Shown here: positions 6,254 to 14,069 of the stretch, piece by piece
How positions within the stretch are numbered: position 1 is the first letter of the stretch
How the letters are laid out: every line of letters starts with the position of its first letter
Assembly (NCBI GenBank): GCA_903879825.1
Contig: CAIRND010000204.1
Span: forward strand, 1 to 14,709
Direction of reading: 5' to 3'
Source: an uncultured Geobacteraceae bacterium
Lineage (GTDB): Bacteria > Desulfobacterota > Desulfuromonadia > Geobacterales > Pseudopelobacteraceae
DNA length: 14,709 nucleotides
Translations under genes and position numbers: made by a program
The notes under the pieces: model-generated
The model's database searches: none
Seen by the model: the letters and a program-made list of their open reading frames with translations, nothing else
What the model was told of the DNA's origin: nothing

Positions 6254-7909
6254 ATGAAAATCAGTACTAAGCTGTATTCGGGATTTGCATACATAGCCGT
6301 CATGCTTACGATTGTGGCTATTGTTGGTTTTTGGGGCGTCAGCAGAATGAATGAACTGCTCGATGAGTATGCCCTTACTGAAGGGAAACTTGTGGAGTAT
6401 GCTCAACGTATTCGCGCCAACGTCAACCAGATGCGCCGTTACGAAAAAGACGCTTTCATCAATATTGAATCACCCGAAAAGGTGACTGAGTACGCAAAAA
6501 AATGGCAGGAGACTCTTGATCAGAGCGGCAAGCGATTTGATGCCATGGAAAAACTATTTATCAAGCTGGATAATGAGCATGATTCAGAGTTTGCAAAAAA
6601 GAAAAGTGGCGAAATAAAGGATTACAGAGCATTGCTGAATTCCTACGCAACCGGTTTTAACACTGTTCTGGGGAAAATCAGAGCGGGTGAGATAAAAACG
6701 ACTTCTGATGCAAACACCGCCATTGGCACGTATAAGGATGCAACCCACAAGATGGAGACGCAGATACTTCAGCTTGCGGAGGACATCGATAAGCAGATGG
6801 AGTTTGGGCTTCAAGAAGCCGACCGCCTTGAGAAGAAGATCTTATTTACCATCGTGATTGTTTCCGTTATTGCCATATTGCTGGCGATTATTCTTGCTGT
6901 CCTCATCATACGGGCGGTCATGAAACCACTAGACAGAATGCATGAAATGGTGGCGGACATCGCTCAAGGTGAAGGAGATCTCACCCGGCGGCTTGATGCG
7001 ACATCCAAAGATGAATTTGCAGAAATCAGCCGCCTGTTCAACCTTTTTATCGAAAAGTTACACGGCATTATCAGCCAGATATCAAGTACATCAACCCAGG
7101 TTGCCGCAGCATCAAGCCAGCTTAATTCAACAGCCGAACGGATTGCCACCGGTGCCGAGGAAGTTGCCGCACAAGCAAGTACGATAGCCACTGCAGGCGA
7201 AGAGATGTCTGCCACTTCGGGAGATATTGCCCAGAACTGCCAGATGGCTGCAGAGGGTGCACAGCGCGCTTCACAATCAGCCTGCAATGGCGCTGAAGTT
7301 GTTGAAAGGACTGTTGAAGTAATGGGGCAGATTGCCGCTAAAGTGCAGGAATCAGCCCGGACAGTTGAAAGCCTTGGTGAGCGATCTGACCAGATTGGTG
7401 CCATTATTGGTACGATTGAAGACATCGCCGACCAGACCAACTTACTCGCATTGAACGCAGCTATTGAAGCGGCCCGTGCTGGTGAGCAGGGTCGAGGATT
7501 TGCCGTTGTTGCCGATGAAGTTCGCGCCCTGGCAGAACGCACCACACGCGCCACGAAAGAAATCGGCGAAATGATCAAGGCGATTCAGAAGGAAACCAAA
7601 GGGGCCGTAGCGGCAATGGAGCAGGGAGTCCAGCAAGTAGAAGCCGGCACGGTGGAGGCGGCGAAATCGGGCGATGCGCTGCGTGATATTCTCCAGCAGG
7701 TAAACGACGTCACGACTCAGGTCCATCAAATAGCCACTGCAGCCGAAGAACAGACCGCCACCACCAGCGAGATATCAAACAATATGCATCAGATCACCCA
7801 GGTAGTTCAGGATACCGCCAGCGGAGCGCATCAATCTGCCACCGCCGCAAGTCAACTCTACGGGAATGCTGAAGAGATGCAGCGATTGGTACGGCAGTTT
7901 AAACTGTAA
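6254..7909 (+). CDS. Methyl-accepting chemotaxis protein
   Basis: Inner-membrane chemoreceptor of 551 residues that senses a ligand in the periplasm and controls a CheA kinase through CheW. Domains in order: TM1 about 8-29; a helical periplasmic bundle about 30-190 of the four-helix (4HB) kind, with no recognisable ligand pocket; TM2 about 195-219; a HAMP domain about 220-272; and a long cytoplasmic coiled coil. The highly conserved hairpin tip includes DQTNLLALNAAIEAARAGE and GRGFAVVADEVRALAERT (about residues 393-430). The C-terminus ends QRLVRQFKL and lacks an NWETF-like pentapeptide, so it has no tether for CheR/CheB of that type. Start: GGAGG at 6240-6244. The cheW gene follows after 60 bases with no terminator, suggesting one chemotaxis unit under the sigma28-like promoter. 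The ligand is unknown. Confidence 0.96.
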   Translation: MKISTKLYSGFAYIAVMLTIVAIVGFWGVSRMNELLDEYALTEGKLVEYAQRIRANVNQMRRYEKDAFINIESPEKVTEYAKKWQETLDQSGKRFDAMEKLFIKLDNEHDSEFAKKKSGEIKDYRALLNSYATGFNTVLGKIRAGEIKTTSDANTAIGTYKDATHKMETQILQLAEDIDKQMEFGLQEADRLEKKILFTIVIVSVIAILLAIILAVLIIRAVMKPLDRMHEMVADIAQGEGDLTRRLDATSKDEFAEISRLFNLFIEKLHGIISQISSTSTQVAAASSQLNSTAERIATGAEEVAAQASTIATAGEEMSATSGDIAQNCQMAAEGAQRASQSACNGAEVVERTVEVMGQIAAKVQESARTVESLGERSDQIGAIIGTIEDIADQTNLLALNAAIEAARAGEQGRGFAVVADEVRALAERTTRATKEIGEMIKAIQKETKGAVAAMEQGVQQVEAGTVEAAKSGDALRDILQQVNDVTTQVHQIATAAEEQTATTSEISNNMHQITQVVQDTASGAHQSATAASQLYGNAEEMQRLVRQFKL

Positions 7910-7969
7910 CGAAAGAGCTTAAATAATCCTGAGTCAATTGACACTTTATCCAAAAAGAAGGAGACCACA

Positions 7970-8470
7970 ATGTCCACACAAGCGCTTGTTAAAGTTGACA
8001 CTGCTGCAAAGAGCGACGAACTGATCCAACTGGTCAGTTTCATGTTAGCCGATGAAGAGTATGGTGTAGAGGTCCTCAAAGTACGCGAGATCATCCGCAT
8101 GCCCACTATCACCAAAATGCCCAACGTACCGCAGCACGTCGAGGGAATTATCAACCTTCGCGGCAAAGTTATCCCGATAATTTCAATGCGCCGACGCTTT
8201 AACCTGATGGAAAGTGAAAACAGCAGCCAGACCCGCATCATTATTATGGATGTTGTCGGTAGCCTGACCGGATTTATTGTTGATGCCGTCTCGGAAGTAA
8301 TCCGCATTCACAGCAGTGAAATTCAGCCACCACCTTCAATGGTGATGTCCGGCGGCATCGGACAGGAGTTTATCACCGGCGTATTCAATCACGCCGAAAG
8401 ATTGCTGATAATTATGGATATTGACAGGATGTTTTCGGATGAAGAGCGCGATAGTTTCGGCGGGATTTAA
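7970..8470 (+). CDS. cheW: Chemotaxis adaptor protein CheW
   Basis: Cytoplasmic adaptor that joins chemoreceptors to the CheA histidine kinase. The 166-residue protein is a single CheW domain: QLVSFMLADEEYGVEVLKVREI at its start, then MPNVPQHVEGIINLRGKVIPI, the most conserved CheW block, then GFIVDAVSEVIRI and FITGVFNHAERLLIIMDI. A short acidic C-terminal tail follows. AAGGAG (7958-7963) is six bases before the ATG. It lies directly after the chemoreceptor gene, so it probably serves that receptor. No CheA, CheR, CheB or CheY is in the window, and the pair must therefore work with a core set encoded elsewhere. Downstream, transcription meets the convergent DUF512 gene. Confidence 0.95.
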   Translation: MSTQALVKVDTAAKSDELIQLVSFMLADEEYGVEVLKVREIIRMPTITKMPNVPQHVEGIINLRGKVIPIISMRRRFNLMESENSSQTRIIIMDVVGSLTGFIVDAVSEVIRIHSSEIQPPPSMVMSGGIGQEFITGVFNHAERLLIIMDIDRMFSDEERDSFGGI

Positions 8471-8510
8471 CAGATAACGGAATACCTGAAAAAGTTTTAT
8501 TCATGAATAG

Positions 8511-8560
8511 TGAGCGGCATCGGGAAGTTAACATCACGTCCAGATGCCGTTCATCATTTT
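8511..8560. terminator. Possible bidirectional terminator between convergent genes
   Basis: TGAGCGGCATC (8511-8521) pairs with GATGCCGTTCA (8543-8553) over 11 bases with one G-T pair, around a 21-base loop. On the plus strand ATCATTTT follows, a weak U-tract. On the minus strand the stem begins one base past the DUF512 stop codon and is followed, after a short palindrome ATTCATGAAT (8499-8508), by a T-rich run. Both convergent genes could end here. The large loop makes it a weaker candidate than the terminator at 3742. Confidence 0.5.
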
Positions 8561-9864
8561 AAGGCTTTGGCACAATGTCTCAGCGCCTGGTAACATCCTG
8601 CCGGAGTTGAATCAAAGACAACAACGGGGCACCCAATCCGCTGTTCCAACTCATCCAGTGAAACATCATCAAGAAACAAACCCTCTCCTTCTTTCAACAT
8701 TACGTCCGGCACAAGCAGGAACGACCCAGTATCATGACCTGCGAGAGCCTCAATTATATCTGTGCCGCAAACCAGACCAGTGACGGTAACCGATGGCCCG
8801 AACAAACAGTTTTGAACCGCCAGTGGCACGAGGTCCAGACCGGTTTTTTCTCCAAGCGCAGCCAGAAACTCACCCACAAATCCGGCAGATGAAACTCCCG
8901 TGACAACAGTAGCACGGAATGTTTTGATTGATTTTGCTCTGCGCGATGTCTGCACTGCTTCCTTCAAAAAAAGCGGTACCATACCGACGCCGTTCTCGAT
9001 CTGGGGAAAATCTCCGTATTCTTTCAAGGGGGGAAAAGGCATACCTGCCTTGAGAAAGAATTCATCAGCCAGAAAAAGGAACGGCTGACGCAGTTTCTTA
9101 CGCAGTGCAGCTGCCTGTGGCTGCCAGATTGAAATAAAATGGCGGGCATATTCAGTATCTACCTGTGTTAACAGTGGAAGTTTCTGGCGATGACTGGTGA
9201 GTCCGAGCGGTACGATCGCCAGCGATTGAACCGCAGGGAAAAGAGCCGCCAATTCAGAAACAGTACGCTGCAACTCATCACCGTCGTTCAAGCCGGGACA
9301 AAGAACAACCTGCGTATGCATGGCAATCCGGGCGGCAGCCAGACTTTGCAACTGTTCCAAAATGGGTGGAATCCCCTGTTTTCCGAGTAAACGTTCCCTC
9401 AGAGCGGGATTGGTCGCGTGTACGGAGATATATAATGGCGAGAGGTGCTGCTCGATAATACGGTTCAGCGCCGGAGTTTTAATATTTGCCAGCGTGACAT
9501 AGTTACCGTTTAAAAAAGAGAGACGGTAATCCTCATCTTTCACGTACAGCGGTTTGCGGAGACCTTTGGGGAGCTGATGAACAAAACAGAACAGGCAGTT
9601 ATTGGCGCACCGGGCTGGTGTAGGCGCAGAAAAAGACAATCCGAGCGACTGGCCGGCATCACGCTCAACTTCAAGCTCCCATACCTCACCGTCCGCTTTT
9701 TCAATCTCCAGCAACAACTCTTCTTCAGATGCGGTGAAATAACTAAAATCAATCAAATCGCGCAACGGGACGCCGTTTACTGCCAGCAGTCGATCACCCG
9801 CCTCAACCTCAAAATCATCAGCAATCGAACCAGGTGTAACTGCATCAATCAGAAGGCCTGCCAT
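8554..9864 (-). CDS. DUF512 family PDZ/radical SAM protein
   Basis: Protein of 436 residues in the DUF512 group, found in many anaerobes and in cyanobacteria, with no assigned reaction. The N-terminal PDZ-like domain is about residues 3-70 (VTPGSIADDFEVEAGDRLLAVNG). The radical SAM cluster motif is C86-x3-C90-x2-C93 (CANNCLFCFVHQLPKG), which would bind a 4Fe-4S cluster and S-adenosylmethionine. A radical SAM barrel follows (YVTLANIK, SVHATNPALRERLLG, HTQVVLCPGLNDG), and the C-terminal part is DUF512, including VTGVSSAGFVGEF. Six further cysteines lie in the second half, so a second cluster is conceivable but not shown. Start: TAATG overlap with the permease stop (9864-9866), with GGGAGGGG just before it. 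The two genes are thus coupled. The substrate is unknown. Confidence 0.9.
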   Translation of the reverse strand: MAGLLIDAVTPGSIADDFEVEAGDRLLAVNGVPLRDLIDFSYFTASEEELLLEIEKADGEVWELEVERDAGQSLGLSFSAPTPARCANNCLFCFVHQLPKGLRKPLYVKDEDYRLSFLNGNYVTLANIKTPALNRIIEQHLSPLYISVHATNPALRERLLGKQGIPPILEQLQSLAAARIAMHTQVVLCPGLNDGDELQRTVSELAALFPAVQSLAIVPLGLTSHRQKLPLLTQVDTEYARHFISIWQPQAAALRKKLRQPFLFLADEFFLKAGMPFPPLKEYGDFPQIENGVGMVPLFLKEAVQTSRRAKSIKTFRATVVTGVSSAGFVGEFLAALGEKTGLDLVPLAVQNCLFGPSVTVTGLVCGTDIIEALAGHDTGSFLLVPDVMLKEGEGLFLDDVSLDELEQRIGCPVVVFDSTPAGCYQALRHCAKALK

Positions 9865-10937
9865 TACCCCTCCCGGTAAAAATCGGAACTGCGGTAATAT
9901 TCAGCCAAAGAGCGCAGAAACACCTGCAGTACGGCGGTTACCGGCACCGCCAGCAGCATACCCGTTATACCAAACAACTGGCCGCCGATCAGCAATGAAA
10001 CGATAGCAACAAGCGGATGAAGCCCAACGGTATCACCAACTATTTTAGGCGTGATGATGGCGCCCTCAAGCAGCTGAACAAAGCCGAACCAGCAGAGGCA
10101 GAGCAGAGGGTGAAGCACGTCATTAAATTTAAGCAGGGCCATCGTAACTGAAAGCACAATACCGATAATCGTGCCGACATAGGGAATTATGAAGGTAACA
10201 CCGGCGAGCGTACCAATAACGATAGCCAGGTCAATGCCTATGACGTAGAGGCCAAGACTGTAGAGGACGGCCAGAATCGCACATACCGACAACTGACCGC
10301 GGACAAAACCTGACAACACGGTATCAACTTCCGTAAGTTTGGTGCGATACGCCGGACGAAATCGGTCGGGAATATACGAGATGATAAAGGTTTTAAGCTG
10401 CGGCAGGTCAAAGAGCAGATAGAATAGATATACCGGTATGATCAGATACCCGAGCAGATCAAGAAGTACAGCCACGGTAGAAGAAAGTGCCTTCTGCAGA
10501 AAGGCCAGAAGCGGCTTGAGCAGATCCGGAGCGGCATTGCGGGCCTGCTGAATCACTTCACCCAGTCTCACTGCAAGCTTGTCAGTTGTTTCAACGCCGA
10601 GGTACCCCTTTAACGGTGCGGGGGTTATTTCGTATAGATGTTGAATGTATGCTGGCAGATTAAGCTGCATGTTTGAAAATTCGCCGGAGATCGAGACCAC
10701 GAGAAAAAGCGCAAAACCACCACAAAGAATGACCGTGAAAAGAAAAACAATCATAATTCCATACGGACGTTTTACCCCCTTACGTTCAAGACGCTCAACC
10801 GTCGGATTAAGAATATAGGCCAGGGCAAACGCAATGAACAGCTGGAGAAAAACGGCTGATGAATAGTAAAGGACTGCAGCGGCAAAACCGAGAAGAGTGA
10901 GCGCTGCAAACAACAGGATTTTAGAGTTTTTAGGCAT
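9864..10937 (-). CDS. AI-2E family transporter (PerM/YdiK/TqsA superfamily)
   Basis: Polytopic inner-membrane protein of 357 residues. Two helices form the N-terminal block (about 8-43), with TM segments near 60-85. A large soluble loop spans about 86-145. A helical block follows with LLDLLGYLIIPVYLFYLLFDLP, a feature of this family, and then G-IIPYVG-IIG and the conserved TPKIVGD--GLHPL motif. Named members export autoinducer-2, and others are linked to Na+(Li+)/H+ exchange or cell-wall processes, so the substrate here is open. ATG 10937 is the first usable start: an in-frame TGA lies 21 bases upstream, with no ATG, GTG or TTG between. No Shine-Dalgarno sequence is visible there, only C-rich sequence, and a hairpin lies just upstream. 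The 3' end overlaps the next gene by one base. Confidence 0.92.
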   Translation of the reverse strand: MPKNSKILLFAALTLLGFAAAVLYYSSAVFLQLFIAFALAYILNPTVERLERKGVKRPYGIMIVFLFTVILCGGFALFLVVSISGEFSNMQLNLPAYIQHLYEITPAPLKGYLGVETTDKLAVRLGEVIQQARNAAPDLLKPLLAFLQKALSSTVAVLLDLLGYLIIPVYLFYLLFDLPQLKTFIISYIPDRFRPAYRTKLTEVDTVLSGFVRGQLSVCAILAVLYSLGLYVIGIDLAIVIGTLAGVTFIIPYVGTIIGIVLSVTMALLKFNDVLHPLLCLCWFGFVQLLEGAIITPKIVGDTVGLHPLVAIVSLLIGGQLFGITGMLLAVPVTAVLQVFLRSLAEYYRSSDFYREG

Positions 10938-10953
10938 GGGTAGTGGGGGAGAA

Positions 10954-10986
10954 GCTCATCTCACACCGCAATGGGATGAGATGAGC
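10954..10986 (-). repeat. Perfect inverted repeat between hfq and the permease gene
   Basis: GCTCATCTCA (10954-10963) and TGAGATGAGC (10977-10986) form a perfect 10-bp stem with a 13-base loop. On the transcribed minus strand no run of U follows (TTCTCCCCCACTACCC), so it is not a standard intrinsic terminator. It ends 17 bases before the permease ATG and could protect the hfq 3' end or influence translation of the permease. Confidence 0.7.
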
Positions 10987-10996
10987 CGCAGAGTGT

Positions 10997-11221
10997 TTAT
11001 TGATGGAGTCTGAACGTACCGTCAGCAGAAGTGATAGTTGCAATAGCATGCTTGTAAATCAGCATGTCACCGCCAGAATCAAGCAGCACCGAGAAATTAT
11101 CGAATGATTTTATGAGACCCTCAAGTCGATTTCCCGACATCATGATAACCGCGACCCGCACACGTTCCTTACGGGCCTGATTGAGATACTGATCCTGAAT
11201 ATTAAAAGGTGCCTTTGACAT
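10997..11221 (-). CDS. hfq: RNA chaperone Hfq
   Basis: Hexameric Sm-like protein that binds small RNAs and mRNAs. From ATG 11221 it has 74 residues with almost no C-terminal tail. Sm1 and Sm2 are visible: NIQDQYLNQARKER (7-20), IKSFDNF (37-43) and the proximal-face YKHA (56-59). Rim basic residues are kept as R17, K18 and R20. Distal-face positions differ from E. coli: I26 for Tyr25, N31 for Ile30, R32 for Lys31 and E34 for Gln33. A GTG at 11230 overlaps the miaA stop and would add MKA. I prefer ATG 11221, because the GGGAGG site is only two bases from the GTG but about 11 from the ATG, and MSKAPFNIQDQ resembles family N-termini. The gene order mutL-miaA-hfq is a common one. Confidence 0.96.
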   Translation of the reverse strand: MSKAPFNIQDQYLNQARKERVRVAVIMMSGNRLEGLIKSFDNFSVLLDSGGDMLIYKHAIATITSADGTFRLHQ

Positions 11222-11226
11222 AGCTT

Positions 11227-12168
11227 TCACGCCTCCCGTGGTTCAAAAAAATCAATCGCATGTTCCAGTATAGTACCAAAGTTCGCGGGATATTCAAACC
11301 ACAATATGTCCGGATCAGCTTTAAACCAGGTCAACTGGCGCTTGGCATAATGACGGGTGTTACGCTTGATCAGGCTGACGGCCTCTTCATCGGTAAGTTC
11401 GCCACTGATATGAAGAGCAACCTCCTTATAACCGATTGAGCGCATGGACTTAAGGTCGCACCCGAATCCTGCGGCAAGCAGATCGCGCACCTCCTTAAAC
11501 AATCCATCTGCACGCATCATCTCGACCCGTTCGTCTATTCTCATATACAATTCTGCCCGGTCTACTGAAATGCCGATTTGAAGTGTATCATAGCGTTGCT
11601 GCGAAAAGGCATGCTCTTTTTGAGAGTGGGAAAGCGGTACTCCGGTCAACTGAAAGACCTCAAGGGCACGTATAATCCGCACAAGATTATTCGGATGCAA
11701 CCCTGCAGCCAGACAGGGATCAACCTGATGCAGCTTCTCCAGCATGGCCTCGTTGCCGATCCTGCCCGCCTCAGCCTGTAATGCCAGACGAAGTTCACCC
11801 GCTCCGCTTGGTGAATCGACCAGACCATTCACAAGTGCCCGGATATAAAGACCGGTTCCGCCTACAACGACAACTCTCTTCCCTCGACTAATGATGTCCT
11901 GGATGGCAGCATCCGCCGCGTCAGAAAAATCCGCTGCGGAGAAAAGCTGATCAGGATCGGTTACGTCAATAAGGTGATGGCGAATTTCAGCCTGCTGCCC
12001 GACGGAAGGTTTGGCCGTTCCGATATCAAGCCCCCGGTAGATCTGCATTGAATCGGCATTGATTATCTCAGCATCCAAAGCATGTGCAAGACGCAGGGCC
12101 AGAGCACTTTTCCCGGAGGCGGTCGGACCGCAGACAATCAGTATTTTATCACGCGGAGTTACGGTCAT
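11227..12168 (-). CDS. miaA: tRNA dimethylallyltransferase MiaA
   Basis: Transfers a dimethylallyl group to N6 of A37 in tRNAs that read codons starting with U. This is the first step toward ms2i6A. From ATG 12168 it has 313 residues, the usual length. Motifs: P-loop GPTASGKS (14-21), INADSMQIYRGLDIGTAKP with the catalytic Asp39, HHLID, VVVVGGTGLYIRAL and the RIDERVEMM region. A C-terminal block TRHYAKRQLTWFK, which binds tRNA, follows. The frame stays open further upstream to 12237, but that part lies inside mutL and has no MiaA similarity. ATG 12168 overlaps the mutL TGA as ATGA. The ribosome site is weak, so translation is probably coupled to mutL. The stop lies five bases before the hfq ATG. 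Confidence 0.95.
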   Translation of the reverse strand: MTVTPRDKILIVCGPTASGKSALALRLAHALDAEIINADSMQIYRGLDIGTAKPSVGQQAEIRHHLIDVTDPDQLFSAADFSDAADAAIQDIISRGKRVVVVGGTGLYIRALVNGLVDSPSGAGELRLALQAEAGRIGNEAMLEKLHQVDPCLAAGLHPNNLVRIIRALEVFQLTGVPLSHSQKEHAFSQQRYDTLQIGISVDRAELYMRIDERVEMMRADGLFKEVRDLLAAGFGCDLKSMRSIGYKEVALHISGELTDEEAVSLIKRNTRHYAKRQLTWFKADPDILWFEYPANFGTILEHAIDFFEPREA

Positions 12169-14000
12169 GTCCGTTTGAATATTTTTTGCAGTTCCGCCAG
12201 AGTCACGACATGCGATACCGGACGACCGTGCGGACAACTCGCTGCAAAATCAGTACTATCCATACGACTCAGCAGCTCACTTATTTGTCGATGCTCAAGC
12301 GGGTGAGTACCACGGATAACAGAGTGACACGCAATACGGGAGAGAAGGTTTTCCAGGGCATCATTAAAAGCACCACTGGTTCCAAACTTCTCCAAATCTG
12401 CCAGGATGTCCCGTATCAAGAGAGATGGATTTTTACGTGCAACCAGACGTGGTGCTGCTGAGATCAGTATCGTCGTACCACCGAACGGTTCCAGCTCAAA
12501 ACCAATCCCTGCCAGTTCCTGGTTAAATCTGACAGCAGCCGCGACTTCACTGAATGTAAGTTCGAGTGTTTCTGGAAACAGCAGGCGCTGTGACTCTATC
12601 TTGCCGGATTGACACTGCTGTTTGAGTAGTTGGTACGCCACACGTTCACTGGCGGCGTGCTGGTCAATCATGACCAGTTCTGTATCAGATTGGCAGAGGA
12701 TATATTCACTGTGAAACTGCCCAATAATTGAAAGGGAAGAAAAATAACCTCTCGTTTTTTCAGGGAACTGCTCAGCAGGCAGCTGATCCGGCTGAAATGC
12801 AACTTCCGTTTCAGATACGGAGTGAGTGCGCTGCTGCGTAACAACTGGCGCTGCAGGTACTTTACCTATCTGATCAGTGGACGGAGAGCGATACTGTTGT
12901 GGCGATACCAGAGCCAACGACACCTGCGCTGCAGCAGCGATTCGCTCGCGATAGGCCTGCCCGGTTGATGTAGTCGGAACGTGCAGGGAAACAGGGGGCA
13001 CTGCCAACCAGGGCGATCGACGCAACACCTCTTCAATCGCACCCTGTATGGCCTCATGAACAACAGACTGACGCCTGAAACGCACCTCATGTTTTGTCGG
13101 GTGAACATTCACATCAACCTCACCAGGAGGCAGTTCAATAAAGAGTGCGACGACCGGGTAGCGGCCTCGATCGATGACTCCGCGATAGGCAAGCATGACC
13201 GCGTGCTGCACTACCTTGTCGCGAATAAAACGGCCATTAATGTAGGTATAAATCGCTTGAGTTCCCGAACGAACAAGTGACGGTGCGGATACAAATCCAG
13301 AGAGAGTCGTATATTCATCTCCACCATTTATGGGATACAGATGTTGAGAACTATCCTTGCCTACAACCTGTGCAAGGCGGCGCTGCAGATCACTCCGCTG
13401 AAGTCGCAATAATTCCCGCTCATCACTAATACAGGAAAAAGCCACATCCGGGCGGGAGACAGACATTCGCGCGACGACATCAGCAACATGACCGGTTTCG
13501 GTTTCAGCACTTTTCATGAATTTAAGGCGAGCAGGCATATTAAAAAAGATCTGTTCAACAGTGATAACAGTGCCGGGAGCCATACCGCACGTTTTGACCT
13601 CTCGGACGCGGCCACCTTCCACGACTATTTCGGTTCCTTCCAGTGAATCTGCCTCACGGGATGCAAGCGAAAAACGTGAAACCGAAGCGATTGATGGGAG
13701 TGCTTCGCCTCGGAATCCAAGCGTAAGAATACTCTCCAGATCACTATCACATCTGATTTTACTGGTGGCGTGCCGTTCCAGTGAGAGCAGCGCATCCTCA
13801 CGTGACATACCATGACCGTTGTCGGTGATGCGAATGAGACGTCTGCCACCAGCAGTGATTTCGACCGAAATATCAGTCGCACCGGCATCAAGCGAGTTTT
13901 CAATCAGTTCTTTTATAACCGAGGCCGGACGCTCGACAACTTCGCCTGCCGCAATTTTGTTTGTAACGTTTTCAGGCAGAATATTTATTCGCTGTGACAT
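12165..14000 (-). CDS. mutL: DNA mismatch repair protein MutL
   Basis: ATP-driven mediator of mismatch repair, 611 residues. The N-terminal GHKL ATPase shows IKELIENSLDAGA (catalytic E31 and Mg-binding N35), DNGHGM with D60, and GFRGEAL (95-101). The transducer domain includes NVHPTKHEVRF. A Pro/Ser/Gln-rich linker at about 330-420 leads to the C-terminal dimerisation domain. That domain has features of the nicking endonuclease class: DQHAASE (446-452), an ACHSVIRG motif with C558 and CPHGRP (589-594). The last Glu of the DQHA-x2-E-x4-E motif is Gln457 here. The start is supported by GGAG before ATG 14000. The gene overlaps miaA by ATGA. A terminator for the upstream gene ends about 20 bases before this start, leaving little space for a separate promoter. 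Confidence 0.96.
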   Translation of the reverse strand: MSQRINILPENVTNKIAAGEVVERPASVIKELIENSLDAGATDISVEITAGGRRLIRITDNGHGMSREDALLSLERHATSKIRCDSDLESILTLGFRGEALPSIASVSRFSLASREADSLEGTEIVVEGGRVREVKTCGMAPGTVITVEQIFFNMPARLKFMKSAETETGHVADVVARMSVSRPDVAFSCISDERELLRLQRSDLQRRLAQVVGKDSSQHLYPINGGDEYTTLSGFVSAPSLVRSGTQAIYTYINGRFIRDKVVQHAVMLAYRGVIDRGRYPVVALFIELPPGEVDVNVHPTKHEVRFRRQSVVHEAIQGAIEEVLRRSPWLAVPPVSLHVPTTSTGQAYRERIAAAAQVSLALVSPQQYRSPSTDQIGKVPAAPVVTQQRTHSVSETEVAFQPDQLPAEQFPEKTRGYFSSLSIIGQFHSEYILCQSDTELVMIDQHAASERVAYQLLKQQCQSGKIESQRLLFPETLELTFSEVAAAVRFNQELAGIGFELEPFGGTTILISAAPRLVARKNPSLLIRDILADLEKFGTSGAFNDALENLLSRIACHSVIRGTHPLEHRQISELLSRMDSTDFAASCPHGRPVSHVVTLAELQKIFKRT

Positions 14001-14019
14001 GACAACTCCGGATGGTACG

Positions 14020-14045
14020 AAAAAAGAGCGGGGTTGCCGCTCTTT
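14020..14045 (-). terminator. Rho-independent terminator after the zinc-ribbon gene
   Basis: Read on the minus strand, AAAGAGCGG pairs perfectly with CCGCTCTTT (arms at 14037-14045 and 14023-14031) around a 5-base loop. It runs straight into six T (14025 down to 14020). It begins 24 bases past the stop codon of the zinc-ribbon gene and lies before mutL. Confidence 0.85.
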
Positions 14046-14069
14046 CCGGTTGTAGTATGTGGAAGAAAC

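Noticed and set aside
5861..6406. A 181-codon open frame on the minus strand across the TPR gene end and the MCP start
   Set aside because: It overlaps two well-supported plus-strand genes, their ribosome site and the sigma28-like promoter. Its product shows no recognisable domain.
6964..7578. A 204-codon open frame on the minus strand
   Set aside because: It lies wholly inside the chemoreceptor gene, whose conserved signalling domain explains the sequence. The opposite frame stays open because of the Ala/Glu-rich codons.
7938..7966. TTGACA at 7938-7943 as a -35 box for cheW
   Set aside because: At the proper distance there is only the purine-rich ribosome site and no -10-like hexamer. cheW is more simply read from the chemoreceptor promoter.
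11222..11230. GTG 11230 as the hfq start
   Set aside because: The ribosome site would be only two bases away, and MSKAPF from ATG 11221 resembles known Hfq N-termini better.
12169..12237. Upstream extension of miaA into mutL
   Set aside because: The 23 extra residues have no MiaA character, and the ATGA overlap gives a standard coupled start at 12168.
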